A DNA stretch of 64,000 nt from Physcia stellaris (GCA_018902385.1 JABSSW010000071.1:62001-126000); one strand, 5' to 3'; positions 47,173-62,296 are shown, counted from the first letter of the stretch. Numbers and translations: made by a program. Notes: a model not told the origin generated them from the sequence alone.

Positions 47173-50100
47173 CTAGGAACTATTGGGCGGCCTGTATACC
47201 GCATCCCGCGCCGCGAGTCTTGCTGGCGCAGAAGGCCCAGCCACATACGGTGGAGGCGCTTCCGGAAACGAGTCGTACCTTGGATCAAAGTTATTAGTAC
47301 CCGGAGACAGTTGCCTGATAAGCGCCATAGGATCTTGATATGGGTTCAGAGATGGCGTCAAGGCATGGCTGTATCGCGGCTGATTTTGCGGCTCGTGGGC
47401 GTTAAGTGCTCTGGCCTGGGCAACTCTTTTTTCACGGACTTTTCGGAACCATTGGAATATGGCCTCTCGCTTTGCAACGTCTGTACATCTGGAAGCGTAG
47501 TTGATTGGTCTTCTGGTATCCGAGGTTTGAGCTTCGAGACTAGCCCCGTGCTGATACAAGACCTGCAAGGTCTCGAGATTTCCCAACTGGCAACAAATAT
47601 GTTGGGCCGCGAGCAAGCTCCCGGGTATTTTAGCGTCCACTTTAGCTCCTCTTGCAAGCAGTAGATATACTAGGTTCGTATCATCAGATTCGGCGGCAAG
47701 CATCAAAGGTGTCATTCCATCGGCAGTTGCTGCATTTACCCATGCTGAATTATCCAAAAGCATGGCAGTCATCTCGAAATTGCCAGCATAACAAGCGAAG
47801 TGCAATGGTGTTGATGAAGGGGATCCAGTAGGTTGGCCAAGGGTGGCGAACACAAGCTTACCATTTTTATCCAGCTTAGCCGGTCTGGATTTCGACCATG
47901 GATTAACCTCCACTTCCTTCTGGAGAAGGTACTCAACAATGTGCATCTGGTTCATCAAAATTGCGATGTGTAATAGGCTGGCACCATTGAAAGTCTTAAG
48001 CTTTAGATCAGCCTGTTCTTTCGTCAACGCTGCCATAGCCGCCAATCCTCCCTGTCGAGCAGCTAGGTGAATTGGCATATCCCCTGCATTGTCGTGGATT
48101 TCTCGCTTACATCCGGCCTTTAGCAATATCTCTATTGAGGACACGTAGTTCAAAGATGCTGCGTGGTGCAATGGTGTCAACCCTTGCGCATCCGCCACTC
48201 CGACGTCCACGCCCTTTGCTAATAGAGTTTCGACAATTCTCGTATGGTTCGATATGACTGCATAATGAAGAGGTGTACCACCTCGATTGCATTTTGCTTC
48301 GGGCTCTGCCCCATTATCAAGCAATATGTTGACAATGTCTGCAAAGCCATGTCTCGCGGCAAGGTGGACGGGTTTGAACCCTTCTCTATCGGAGGCTTCT
48401 CTGAGTGATCTGTTTCGGCGTCGGATCGACCCAGTTGATATTTTATGGCCTTTTGATGATTTTGTGCGACTGGCTTCCTCTTCGCTGATGCTGTAAGCCT
48501 TGAGCAGCCATTGAACGACAGCCGGTCGTTGAGCAAGAACGGCCAGATGGAGAGCATTTAAGCCTCTGTCATCAACAGCCAATTCATCAGCACCTCGTTC
48601 TCGGAGCAGCTCAAGGCATCCGATCTGTCTGTGAACAGCTGCCTGCACTAGGAGTGTCCTTGATTTTTCTGTTCGAGTGTTAACTGACATGCCCTGGTTT
48701 AGTAGCTCCTCGAGCTTTGCCCTATTGCCACTTTGAATGGCTTCATTTGCAGCTGAGATTTGGGAGGCTTTGGCCCGAGAAGGCATCGGAACCAACGTAG
48801 CTAAAGATGGCAAACGGAATAGAGAAGCTCGTCGAGTCTTGGTTTTTGATGGCGACAGGGCTTTATTACGTTCCAGAGAAGTACTCGGGGAAAGAAAAGT
48901 GTCTTGAATTACACGTATGGAGTTTTGCAAGGCGACTTGCGCGCCTTTCTTGTCGCCACTACTTTTGGCTTCTGCGAGTTCCTTTTGCAGCCTCAAAAGT
49001 TCAGCTTGGGCATTTTTGCGTTCAATGTCGGTATCGCTCTCTGTTGAGGCTTGCGAAGCAGTGATTGGAGGCGTCAGAGTGAAAGAAGATCTGGAATCCA
49101 CAGCATTTAGGGAATTGTTCGGGCTTTCATTGTACGGAGAACCATCAGAGAGTTGCGAGTAAGTAGATCTATCGATACATCCAGCAATATCGACCTCCTT
49201 CTCGGAGATGGCAATTTCGGGCATTGAGGTGAGGCTTCCCTCGGTCATCCACAGAGTTTTAGGTACGGGAGGAGCTATTCGAGTTGGAGGAGAGATCACT
49301 TGTTTTTCGCTGAATGTGGAAACGGAAGCCGCCGAATTGACTGAGCCTTCGGCACCTGTGGTATTTGTTGTGGGATCATACAAACTGTCTCCTGCTTCAA
49401 TACTGGGAGTATCAGCCTTCATAGAAGAATTGCAGCTCGTAAGGGTTTCGTCAACCGCTGTCTCCTCGGACTCTTTTTTGCCTCCTGGGTCGATCCACCG
49501 TTCGTCATTAATCAGCAAAGTAGGTTCCAATTGAAAATTTGGCTTATGGTTTGATGATGTGTCGTCTTGGTCTTGAAATGGATCTGCGACTCCCGCGTCA
49601 GAGCCACGTTGATCGTAAGAGTAACGCCGAATACTAGCACCATATAGGTCGGAGTCCAGCGAAGGCGGTCTCCTATCTATGCTTGAGTATCCATTGGTAG
49701 AGTCCTTAATCAAAGTAGTACGCTGTGCACAAGGTTGCGGCAGCTTATCACCCACGGTGTGACTCAGGGTTTGATCTATACCTGCACTGGCCTCTGTATC
49801 TCGCGATGAAGAATTATGAAGTCGGTTCTGGTCTTCCACGTTATGAGACCCACGATCTAGGCCGATACTGCCACTTTCTAGAGAGACCAGACCAAGTCCT
49901 GAGCTCGTGATGGCAAGTCCCTGAAAATAGTCTTGATGTGTGTTTTGATCCTGGAACTCTTCAGCAATCTGACCTCGCATAGGCGCCGCTTCCACCGAGT
50001 CCACATCCAGCCTTTGGGGTCCTTTATCCTCCGTCAAAGCTTGAGCTGCGGTATCACTCTGCCGAGGCGAGAAGAAGTCTTCGCTAGGTTTTTCTGACGA

Positions 50101-51042
50101 GGCTGGAGGTTTGTCTTGGAGGGAACGAAGATGCTGAGTCGTCTCACTATCCGCAAACGGCGCGCTTTCGAGCCGGGCTAAGCGATGCTGGTAATGCTGA
50201 TCCGGAGCGTGTTCTGATACTATCGGCGTAAACTTATCTTCTACCGTTGGTGCCGCTGTACGATTGCTTTCCGGAAGACTTTCGTCCGGGGTAGAGCGGC
50301 GGTGGATGTTGTACTAAGGGCTAGTCAATAGAAAAGCCGACATTTTGGGGGTAGGATCCGAACATTATTATACACTTTCCTGTACGCAGGAGTCTTCAGG
50401 AGAATTGAGTCCACGTCAAGGTTCACAGATAAGTCCATAGACAGAACCGAGACCGCGTCGTGGAGCTCTCCGGCGTCTGGCTGTAATGATGCTGTATCTG
50501 CACGTAGATTTTCAATGACGGTCCGGTTCTCCTCACGCTCAAGCCTCCGCGACTGCTCTGTAGCAGTTCGGCTATATCGACATTAGGTCAGCTCCTTCAT
50601 CTATAGATAAAGACAAGGCAGCTCACCATTGGAAGATCGTTAACAGTAGTTGTAGAGCCCTGACCTGACCCTCCAAGTTGGAAATATATTCGTTCAGCAC
50701 GCCTTCCAACCACATGTGCTTGATCTTTGCTTTCATCCCCGGTCTGAAGCCCGACTCTTCCACCTTTGAATTTATGACCGTTATCAGGACAGCGCAACAA
50801 TTGAGTGAGACGGCTAGATCCTCGTCGAGCTGCTTTGAGTACTGGGAGGAGCTGTGGATGGCACTCCTCCAGTCAGCGATAGCTTCAAGCGCGGCCCTAA
50901 TGGTCGACAGCTGGCTAGCAATGAGGGTGGTGTTGAGTGCGACATTGTTGTATTTCTCTCTAACCTCGTTGAGATTCTTGGTGAGCTTGGTGACGCTTGA
51001 GATGACGGTGAGGACGGCGCCCACTCCGCCGATAACCTCCAT
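47173..51042 (-). CDS. Ankyrin-repeat protein with fungal STAND-type N-domain
   Basis: Three exons (51042-50627, 50571-50376 and 50313-47173) encode 1250 aa. The N-terminus (MEVIGGVGAVLTVISSVTKL...NNVALNTTLIASQLSTIRAA) matches the helical N-terminal domain common in fungal NOD/STAND-like and ankyrin proteins (Helo-like or PigL_N type). It is followed by Arg/Glu-rich helices and ~400 residues of disordered Ser/Thr/Asp-rich linker. About ten ankyrin repeats then run from roughly residue 670 to 1130 (e.g. GLNALHLAVLAQRPAVVQWL, GGTPLHYAVISNHTRIVETL, GLTPLHHAASLNYVSSIEIL). The tail is Pro-rich. No nucleotide-binding (NB-ARC/NACHT) domain lies between. A regulatory or signalling scaffold role is inferred. 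I chose the ATG at 51042; upstream in-frame sequence has no ATG. Confidence 0.88.
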
Positions 51043-51375
51043 GAGGGTGCGGGTGGATTGAGACTGTCGCAGCGATTTGCGATGACGAGTGGCAAAAGAC
51101 ACAGATCATAGCGAAAGTGATGGCAGGAGTAGGCAAAGTGTGCCTTACAATTGCAGAGAATAGTCGCCAAAAGGAAGTTGGCGGAAGCGACGAGCGAGGT
51201 TGTTCCACTGGAGTTCGGACTTAAGAATAGAATTACGGACGAGATGAGGCTGAGCCACAGTCTTCTGATTGGCTGCATTGAGATGGTCGCTAGATGAGGC
51301 TCTGCTAGAAAGGCGAAACAGTGAAGAGTTGGGAGACGATGCATGTCGCCATCAGGCACTACGTACATAGTTACT
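51043..51375. promoter_or_regulatory. Upstream region of ankyrin gene
   Basis: The 333 bp between the ankyrin start and the stop of the MetX-family gene. The frames that cross it are out-of-phase shadows. No motif is recognised. Confidence 0.4.
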
Positions 51376-52896
51376 TTACAGCTTCAGCTTCTCTACCATT
51401 GTTGCCTCGGTCGAGTCCGAAAAGAATCGTCGTAAATGATCATCGAGCCATTTGACGTCTTCCACACTGTCGCCAGGTCCACCAGCCCAATGACCCCAGA
51501 TCGAAGGAAACGCGTCAAGGGTGCCAACCCCTGGGGACATACAAGCAACTTCGTACTCTGAGTCTTCGGGACTGCGGCGTACAAAATGATTAATCGGAGT
51601 TGTTCCAGCTTCCCTGATACAAGTACCCAACAACGGATGAAGGATTGATATTCATGGGGAAAAGGGCAGCAGTGCATAGCATCAGCCTGTTGGGTACCCG
51701 CAAAATACAAGAGACGAGGGGACTGTAGAAAGAGCTTACGGGAAGTAGAGATCCGTCTTCGAGGGTAGTACCAGGGTTCTAGCTTTGATGGCTCGCATCG
51801 AGGCTTCGAAGTCACCGTTGTACGGTTCCTGAAGTGAGCAGTCTCCGCTTTGCCAAGTGCGGAGCATCACCAGAAGGTTTTCGGGATCTGGTAACCTTTA
51901 TCAGCATCAGAGAGCTTCAAAGCATACACAAAACATTACCTTTCGAACAGGCCCACTTCTCCCAGAAGCTTACCATGAAACCTTCAAGGTCCTTCGACCC
52001 AAAATGCTTCTCGTGGAGTCTTTCGCGATAGAATGCTTGGCTGAATCCCCTACCGTAGCGTCCATTTTAGTCCGGTGAATGTAAGGATAACAGTGGGATT
52101 GAGTTGAGAGATTCCAATGCGTACCACCCAGCATAACCTAACCCAAAAGCCTTGAGACCAACAGACCTCTCTTGCTCGGTCCATGTTCTTGCTTCCGTAC
52201 CCTCCACAGCAACGCCGCCCTTCTTCGGTCCAGCTGATGGAATCTTCTTCGCCGCGAGAAGAGCGCTCTTGACCCCTTCCAAGAAGACCTGATTGTGGAG
52301 CGAAGTGCGAGCAGACCCGCAAAACGGGACGGCTAAATCCATGAAGTCCGGGTATTGGGTAATCCATTGAAAGGTCTGTCCCGCGCCCATAGACCATCCT
52401 AGAACAGCGAAGAGATGACGGATGCCGAGAGAGGTGACAAGTTGATACTGTGCGCGCACATTGTCGTAAAATGTTATATTGGGAAATGGGTTTGCAGGAT
52501 GATTTGAGGGTGAGGAAGATTGGCCGTTGCCAAGGAGTGCTGGGACGATGATGAAGTACTACAACGGAAAGAAAAAGTGTTACTACATGGAACATCAGAC
52601 GAATGAAAGATCGAGCAATTTCTTTTGGACGGTTGATCACCTTTCTTGGATCCAATGTCTTGTCCTCGCCAATCAACCAGAAATTATCCGAAAGCGCTGA
52701 TCCATGCAGTCAATTGCCTATAGCCCTGCTAGATTTCCATGAAATGGCACTTACATCCCGAAAACCAGGTTGGGTATACAATGGCTGGTGACTCGGATTC
52801 CCCAAAAGTTTTATAGGCAAGGTTTGCCTTTTCGAGCCTTTGGCCCGACTGAAGTTCCCAGTCACCCAGATCGAACGTTTCGAAGGTTTCTTCCAT
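51376..52896 (-). CDS. MetX-family alpha/beta hydrolase (acyltransferase-like)
   Basis: A predicted acyltransferase or hydrolase of the homoserine O-acetyltransferase (MetX) family. Six exons (52896-52755, 52696-52641, 52558-52125, 52049-51940, 51887-51740 and 51613-51376) encode 375 aa. Conserved landmarks are YPTWFSGSLSDNFWLIG (across intron 1), GNGQSSSPSN, VRAQYQLVTSLGI, the nucleophile elbow GWSMGAGQTFQW with catalytic Ser, PFCGSARTSLHN, the acid in LVLPSKTDLYFP, and the catalytic His in SIWGHWAGGP. All triad positions are present, so it looks functional. Several fungal members are not in methionine synthesis, and the acceptor cannot be read. It is divergent from a flavin-reductase-like gene with only 340 bp between the starts. 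Confidence 0.9.
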
Positions 52897-53236
52897 GTTG
52901 ACTGGAAAGATTTGGCATACACGAACAGTAGCTGGCTATCTTATTAACCAATGCGCTTTTGTGTCCATCTAACAACAGCGACCATCTTCTATTTACGATC
53001 ATTGATCAGTCAGCCGGTCAACATGAATACTTAAGTAAGTAGAAACCCCTTTTGCTTGACCTTGGTAAACCCCACCATGTTATCGATAAACCCCGCATTC
53101 AAGGAGAAGTCGGTGACGACAGCGAAGTCAGGTACCGCGCCCAATTGCCGACGTCTTTCAAATCCCTCATTAGAGACGCTCTGCCCTTTGCAAGGCCGCA
53201 GTATCGGTTGGACTCTTTTCGCAGTATTCCTTCGTG
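52897..53236. promoter_or_regulatory. Compact divergent promoter, MetX-like and flavin-reductase-like genes
   Basis: The 340 bp between divergent start codons must carry both promoters and both 5' UTRs. Such compact spacing makes co-regulation plausible but does not prove it. No known binding site was recognised. Confidence 0.45.
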
Positions 53237-54239
53237 ATGCCCGCCAACTTCTCAGATGCCGAGCAAAGAGCTCATGATCCATCTGCACACGAACAACGCA
53301 CGGACAGCGAGAAAACCGTGGGACGAAACCCGCATCCAGACTTTGGGAAGGTACAAGCTTCACGCCACGACTGGAGAGAAGAGCGCTCCTGGAACATTAC
53401 CAAAACCCGCAATCCCGAGTGGCAGCTTGGCGATGGGGCGAATGACGGAGGAGAAAGTCTGAAGAAGAAACATGTAGAGATAGATCCATACGAGGAAGGG
53501 AGACCGGCGGTATCCAATTACAAGCTGCTGATATCGGGTATAATCCCAAGACCTATTGGATTTATCAGTACAAGATCCAAGGACGGTATGTTTCCAAGAC
53601 ATATCAGAATACGATGGACGAATGAGATTGCAGGATTGACGATGACCTCGCCTTTTAGGGACTGCCACCAACCTTGCCCCGTTTTCTTATACCAATGTTG
53701 TAAATCACGATCCCCCAATCTTCACAGTCGGCTTTGCAGGCGGCTTCTCCAACGCCAAAGATACCCTGCGCAACCTATCCGAGAGTGGGGAATGTACCAT
53801 CAATATCATCTCCGAGCATATGATCGAAGCTGCAAATGCAACTTCGATCAACGCTCCCTACGGTGTCAGCGAATGGGCTTTGACCGGCCTGACACCGGCA
53901 CCATGCACCGATGTGAAGTGCAGCAGGGTTCAAGAAAGCGTTCTCAGCATCGAAGGGAAACTGATGGAAACGAAGGAGTTTGAGTCAAGGCAGACCAAAG
54001 GAAAGAAGACCGGGGTTTTGGCCATTATAGAGGGAGTGAGATTCTGGGTGCGGGAAGATGCGCTGAATGAAGAGAAGAACATCATAGATCCGGCGGTGCT
54101 GAGGCCAATATCTCGATTAGGAGGGATTATGTATGGAAGAACGGTGGAAGGAGTTGAGATCCCACGCCCGGATTACGATGAAGCTGTCAAAAATGCAGGG
54201 AAGGAGGAGCTGGCCAAGAAGAAAATACAAGGACAATGA
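53237..54239 (+). CDS. Flavin reductase-like FMN-binding protein
   Basis: Two exons (53237-53585 and 53659-54239) encode 309 aa. After a hydrophilic, probably disordered, first ~95 residues comes the flavin reductase-like split-barrel domain. It shows YKLLISGIIPRPIGFISTRS, TNLAPFSYTNVVNHDPPIF, VGFAGGFSNAKDTLRNL, SGECTINIISEHMIEAAN and RLGGIMYGRTVEGVEIPRPD. The domain binds FMN and in relatives reduces flavin or acts on small molecules. The partner reaction is unknown. The 73-bp intron interrupts the domain at STRSKDG. The start at 53237 is the first ATG in frame. Confidence 0.9.
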
Positions 54240-54766
54240 CAGCACAGAAGGTATAGCTCAAGGAAATTGGTAAGATGTGGCAGGAGGCCATGAATTCGGA
54301 TGAAGTGGAGAAATCCTCGGCGCACCAAAGTACCGCCAGAGTAGAACTTATCATCTGTCATTTGTAGTCTCACGAAAACGTACTCGGAGGTTTGTTCCTT
54401 GTTTGTTCTAAGTATTCCTGGTCCCTCAGTCGTGAAATGTTTGGGTGATGCCAAGACATGAGAGCCACGCTTGAGTGAATGTGGATTAGCACAATCGTCA
54501 CCCAATCAGCTCCGATCAGTCTTCCGACAGTCGACAGCTCACATGGAATAATCATCACTCAAGCGTTGAGTTGAAGCAGCTCCTCGCCTGCAGCACACGG
54601 TCGCATTGACCCGTTGCCAGCCGGTGGCATTCTCAGAGATGATACGCAGCCCCCCTTAAGATCTTTGCCTTCATTTATCCCCACCTTCTCTCACTCGTTT
54701 TCTCGTCATTCCTTCCTTTGCCTGTATCCGTGAAAGTGCGCACAGTATTATTCCAAAGACATCGCT
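54240..54766. promoter_or_regulatory. Upstream region of poly(A) polymerase gene
   Basis: About 530 bp of ordinary sequence. A C/T-rich stretch with repeated CTTTGCC and TTCCTTCC strings about 45-120 bp before the start codon resembles the pyrimidine-rich core promoters of constitutive fungal genes. Confidence 0.4.
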
Positions 54767-56965
<2,199 letters not shown>

Positions 56966-59858
56966 GATTTTTACAGGTGCCACATACAGATCACTCCCCT
57001 GCCCGAAGCCGCGGCATCAGCAGTTCTGAATAATCGCAGGTCTCCCTCCAACGACAATGCGTAAAGCTCATCACTCCAACTATTTGTCGCCAAAGAGGCG
57101 CTATAATTCCGGCGACCTTACACTTGCCCTGAAGCTCAAGCTTGCTATCTACCAAGTAAATTCACTAACTACAAACATGCATAATATCAGCGATATCTCC
57201 AATTGCTCTCTCGCTACATAGCCGCCCGATTCGGTATCTCCTGCTTGCGCTCAGCCTACGCAGCACCCAGTGAAAAAGTCGGATCAGAAGGGGGTTCCTC
57301 AGTGGTGCGGAAGCTATCTGGCCAGCTAATCGCCCTTCACTATGGCTCCACTGCTGACACCACTGTTGCAAATAGGTAATGCTTTTGGTGTTTGAGAACC
57401 AATCCCAAGCATCAAAACAAGCAAATAGACACAAAGAGGACGGAGATTTTCGTTTGCATGTATGGCTGGAGGGCTCGATATACCAGAGTAGCATAGTATC
57501 TGTACATAGCTCCCCCAAATCAATGAAATTATCTTCGAAGCCTTCGGGCTTCAGAAAACCATTTTCCGCCAGATAGCTACTCCTTGTCCGTGAAATTCGA
57601 AATGAGCCACAGAACGAGCCTACCTGTACTTGACTTCAAAGTAGATCAATGCTCCCTCTAAAAACATACGTCTGACATCACGACTCACACCCCATTTCCT
57701 TGCCACTCTTTACACCATGTCTTTCTCAGCGCTGGGTGGTTGGGTGGTAGGCAATGGATATATACGGCTTTGTAGATTCAGGGGAATGAGTCTGTGCGAG
57801 TGGAAAGTGTTTTTCCTTTTTTCTTTAGTGATGATTCTTAGAGTTCTTGACCATTTTGGTCTCGGTTCTTGGTAGGTTTCAGGAAGAATTCACTGCCACT
57901 ATCTGGATCCCCAGATACCGGATTATGATCTTGATATAGCGATATGATTAGACCTGTTCAGAACGGATGCTTTCGATTTTCTAGTCGTGTTCCCTATCCT
58001 TAGCTAGGAAGAGGCTTTGGGTTTGGGATCGTCAATCGTTGGTTTTCCTGCAGAACGAAAGAGGGACCCTGCCAGATGATTCCCATATACTCAATATTCG
58101 CCATACGTACCAGCATCATTCTTCTCCTCGTCCTTGTCTTCCACGTCTTCCCTATCTTCCGTGTCACTCAACTCCATCAGGTCCCAGGCCCAAGGCTTCC
58201 ATCTCTGAAGTGGTGGATCCTCTCCTCATCCGGGGAGTTGTGGGGTCTCGGAGCGCCAATAATCTGCTACGATCTACGCAGACGACAGCGGGAAGTGGAG
58301 GGAGTAGCGAAAGTCAATCTCCGAAGCTTGCGATGAAATAAAAGATGAGAAGCAAAGAGAAGGAGAACAAGTCTGCCAATTTTGTTTTTTGCTATTATCA
58401 AACGGCTGCGGAGTACTATGCGAATGTTGGGGAACACCATGCCCTTCTTTCCCAGCTCGGGAAGGCCGGATAACCCATTGCCATCGCAATAATTAACTAC
58501 TGCACTGGACCTTCTGGCCACCGGTCTCCATGTTTGCTCGTCCGAGGCTTCGTAGAGGTAAGGATGAGAGTGAGGAGACAAGCGAGGTGGATGGATGTGA
58601 CAAGGGATCGTGCGGCTTGCGATGAGACAGGGCGGAAGGTAAAGGAAGCGAGAGCTTCGGCTTTCTTGGACGCTGAAAATTAACGAAGTAAAGATGGTCG
58701 GAAGGAGCTGAAATCGAGCTAGACTTTGTGGGTGGTGCTCCGCGCCGCAGATCTTCCAATAATAATGTTGGAGCATTGATGTGTGGCCTAATCGGGTATC
58801 ATAGGCGAAATATGGCCCGTGCACCACACGTGACTTGACACTCCCACGTCCTGTCAAACAGATACGAGTATTCTCGCCTCCTGGATAGGTGTATTTTATT
58901 CTAGCAATTGAAGCAATACACTCAATCAGAACCATTGCTACTCTGATACTCAACACCTGAGGCGAAACAACTGTCATAGTTATTGCGGCATTGAGTTCTA
59001 GGATCATGTGGCTAATTAATCTGTTTCCAAGATCGTGTCTGCTGGATGAGGCTGATGGTTGCTTTTCTCGCCCCGGACAAAGCCGATTGCCGCATCGTGT
59101 TGCATAAAGAGTGGATTATTTCCAGAGTTCTCCTCATATGCATATGTATTATCGTCTACATCTCCAGACTCGGGTGATCATGATCTCATCAAGAATCACC
59201 TCCTCACAGCACACAATCCTGTACGTGGCGCAGGATTGAACATCGATGATACTGATTCTGGCGATCTGGGACTCTTGTCAACTGAATGTTGTCACGATTG
59301 GGAGATACTATTGTTTTCTCTTTGACTGATTGACTGCGAGTCGACTTCATCCCGCATTGGGCGAAATGGGTCATCCGATCCGCATCTTGGTTTGAAGCCT
59401 TATCGTTCGCTCTGCAGAGCACCCCGTTCCCTCCGGGCACTCTTTCCGTCGGAACGACGATGTTGTACAGCAACCGTACATACATGTATGTTCAAGGCAG
59501 CGACGATTGCTTTTTCCGGTACCACCACAAGACAAAGCTAAGGTCTTACTGTTGACTAATTCCAATCTGCAGTGAGCCTGGAACCCGAGCTGTTCCCCCA
59601 CACACACACTGCACTTGGAATTGCAGATTTTGTTTGGTGGCAGTTTCGCAACGATGTTGCGATATTGCTTCAACTCTCCATCGCGATAACCGAGTTGCTG
59701 CATTGCGGTCACGTCATTGCGGAGGTTGTGCAGCAAGCCACCTTTTTCGTATTTAGGCCGCTCATTGTCAAGGGTTGTTCAGAACTTGCCATCTCAGCGA
59801 AACGTGAAAATGGTAGATTGTCGTTGGCTCTGAAGCTGGTCCTCAACTCTGTGTAGCC
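56966..59858. other. Long intergenic stretch, no convincing gene
   Basis: About 2.9 kb between two plus-strand genes. Several open frames are present: plus 58076-58336, which starts with a hydrophobic segment followed by VPGPRLPSL; minus 58267-59007 of 246 codons; and plus 59572-59856. None has a supportable family match or exon chain. It probably includes the poly(A) polymerase trailer and the promoter of the downstream permease. A P450 N-terminal scrap at 58076 is conceivable but weak. Confidence 0.4.
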
Positions 59859-61598
59859 ATGGAAAACGGCATAAAAGAGAAGTCGACTTACGAGGAGCCA
59901 ATGCCTGCTTCCTCAGCAAACAATGCTGTCGAAATAGAGAAAGGACCCTGGACATCAGTGAATGCCTCCGGATACTCCCAAGAAACCCTTCAACATTTTG
60001 GTCCCCTCAACTTGATAGGGATCAGTATCGTATCAGCAGGCACCTGGTCCGGTCTCGGTAGCTCACTGGTGGTTGCCATCTACAACGGGTGAGTCTGACG
60101 CCAGTTAGAGACAGCTTAACCAGGCCGACGATATTCATAGGGGTCCGCCAGGCGTCATATATGAATTGTAAGTTAATGTTGCTACAATTCAGGAAGATTC
60201 TTATGCTACAACAGTATCGCCGTTACTATCTGTTCTTGCTTCGCAGCTGCCTCTATCGCCGAGCTCGCTTCGGCCATGCCTTCGTCGGCTGGCGTCTACC
60301 ACTACGCATCCGTTTGCGGTGGGAAAGAGTACGGACGTGTCGCTGGATGGTTCGCCGGGTGGTTGAACTTCTTTACCTGGATCTTCGCCGTTTCGTCCGT
60401 TAGCGCTGTTGTGGGCAACGAGGTCGTCACAATGTATGGACTCTTCCATCCCGAATTTGAACCAAAATCCTGGCATACCTTTGTCTGCTATGTGATATTC
60501 ACGTGGCTCTGTTGTTTGGTTGTCCTATTTTTGAATCGAGCATTACCAATGATCCAACAACTAAGTCTGATTCTTGTTTGTGGAGGTGTCGCAGCAACGG
60601 TAATGGTATGTGCCATAATGCCCAAAGTCAACAGAACATCTTACGCATCGGGCGACTTTGTCTGGAAAGATTGGAAGAATCAAACTGGGTGGTCGAGCAA
60701 CGGCTTAATATTTGTTGCTGGGATGCTTAATGGCGCCTTTGTAGGTGTTCCTCCTAACCCACTATGGTGTGTCAATGATACCATTACTGATCGCTATCAG
60801 AGCATTGGATTTCCCAACCTCGTTACGCATCTTGCTGAAGAGATACCAAATCCGAACATCAACGTCCCAAAAGCGATTTGCTATCAAATCGTCCTCGGCT
60901 TCTTTACCGCTTTCTGCTTCCTGATCAGCATCTTCTACGCGGTCACTGACCTTGACGCCGTTCTAAACTCTCCCACTTCGTTCCCGTTGACCGAAGTATA
61001 CCGTCAAGCGACCGGGAGTGCAGGCGGTGCTCTTGGTCTTGTCCTCGTCGTCACTTTCAATAGTATCGCAGCTACAATAGGATGTTATGTCGCGGCTGGC
61101 CGGACCTTCTGGACACTTGCCAGAGACAATGTCACACCGTTCAGCAGCTTATTTAGGAAGATTGATCCTAAGAGGAAAACCCCGTTCAACGCGACCATAT
61201 TCTGTGGATGCTGTACCACCGCTTTGGCATGCATCTATGTCGGCAGCAGCACGGCGTTCAACTCCTTCGTGGCGTCGGCCGTCATTACGAGCATGCTAAG
61301 CTACCTAGCGACTATCATACCACATTTACTACGGAAGCGCAAGAGCTTTGAACCAGGAGCTTTTCGGATGAGCGGGTGGATCGGATGGGTTGTAAACATC
61401 GTAAGCTGTTTGTATATGATTGCCTTCATTATCATCTTCTCGTTTCCAAGTTCGTTGCCGGTGGAAGCAGCCAACATGAACTACACAGTTCTCATAGTGG
61501 GCGGCCTGTCGATTTCTGTAGCTGCGTGGTGGTTTGTCAGACGAGAGCAGTACCAAGGGCCAAAGGGCGTACCCAGGGAAGGTATGAAGCTAGCGTAG
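59859..61598 (+). CDS. APC-superfamily permease, choline/GABA-type (second copy)
   Basis: A predicted plasma-membrane transporter of the same family as the gene at 21465-23369. Four exons (59859-60088, 60141-60167, 60215-60740 and 60801-61598) encode 526 aa. Landmarks are NLIGISIVSAGTWSGLGSSL, GGPPGVIYEF across introns 1-2, SIAELASAMPSSAGVYHYAS, THLAEEIPNPNINVPKAICY and TFWTLARDNVTPFSSLFRKI. About twelve hydrophobic segments are visible. Exon 2 is only 27 bp. Intron 3 (60741-60800) is 60 bp, a multiple of three without a stop. If left in, it would add 20 residues just before the conserved THLAEE segment, which family alignment argues against. The substrate is not readable. Confidence 0.93.
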
Positions 61599-62296
61599 GA
61601 TGCGACGTGAGAAATAGATATGTCTATTACTCTTCAGGGGAAAGGCAGATCAGCGCAGCCTTCAGGTTGCGAGGCAGACGGAGTAATCTACCTGGGCAGC
61701 GGCTTGGCATGTAGATATCAATCCTGTCACCCGTTTGCTCTTCCATACACCTTTCGACCACCATGCTGTTCGCACAAATTTGCTGTCCTATTCGCACAAT
61801 TCACATCGTTTCTGGCCACATAACTCTTTCTGCCGCCTTATCACAGTCATTAAGTCCATCAATGATAGCAAGCTACGCTATCCCATCGCTGGGCAGGAAG
61901 TGGTGCATCTTGTACAAAGGGAAACGACCACATGATGAAGACCGAAGCAAATTAGGAGAAGACTACAATCTACCTCACAAACCCGTGCTTTGTGCCGAAG
62001 ACCGGTACATTTCCTCTCAAGGCAAGAAGGAATCTACGTAGCTTCTTGACTGCGTCTTGAGATCCCGCTATGCAATTCACCGGGATAACTTTGGATTAAG
62101 TCAATGAGAACTGTGTCAGTAGGCATGCCGAAGTTGCTGGTTGAAGAACAGTCGCTCTTCTTTCATTTCATCTTGAACGACAAAACGGCCTGCGAAAAAG
62201 ATGGGTTTTATCACCGAGTTGATGCCCTACAAACCTCTTGTATTTATAAAGGTACACGGAAGAGTCATCCGAAAGAAGTCGTTGTTAACATAGTGC
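61599..62296. other. Intergenic between convergent genes, no gene seen
   Basis: About 700 bp separating the permease and the SAT4-type gene, which end toward each other. Only short frames without motifs are present. Confidence 0.45.

Noticed and set aside
58076-58336. P450 N-terminal fragment (hydrophobic segment plus VPGPRLPSL)
   Set aside because: Only the anchor-hinge resemblance exists. No further P450 motif follows in any frame, so chance is likely.
58267-59007. 246-codon minus-strand frame as a gene
   Set aside because: Odd composition, several overlapping alternative frames and no recognisable domain. Likely a chance open frame.
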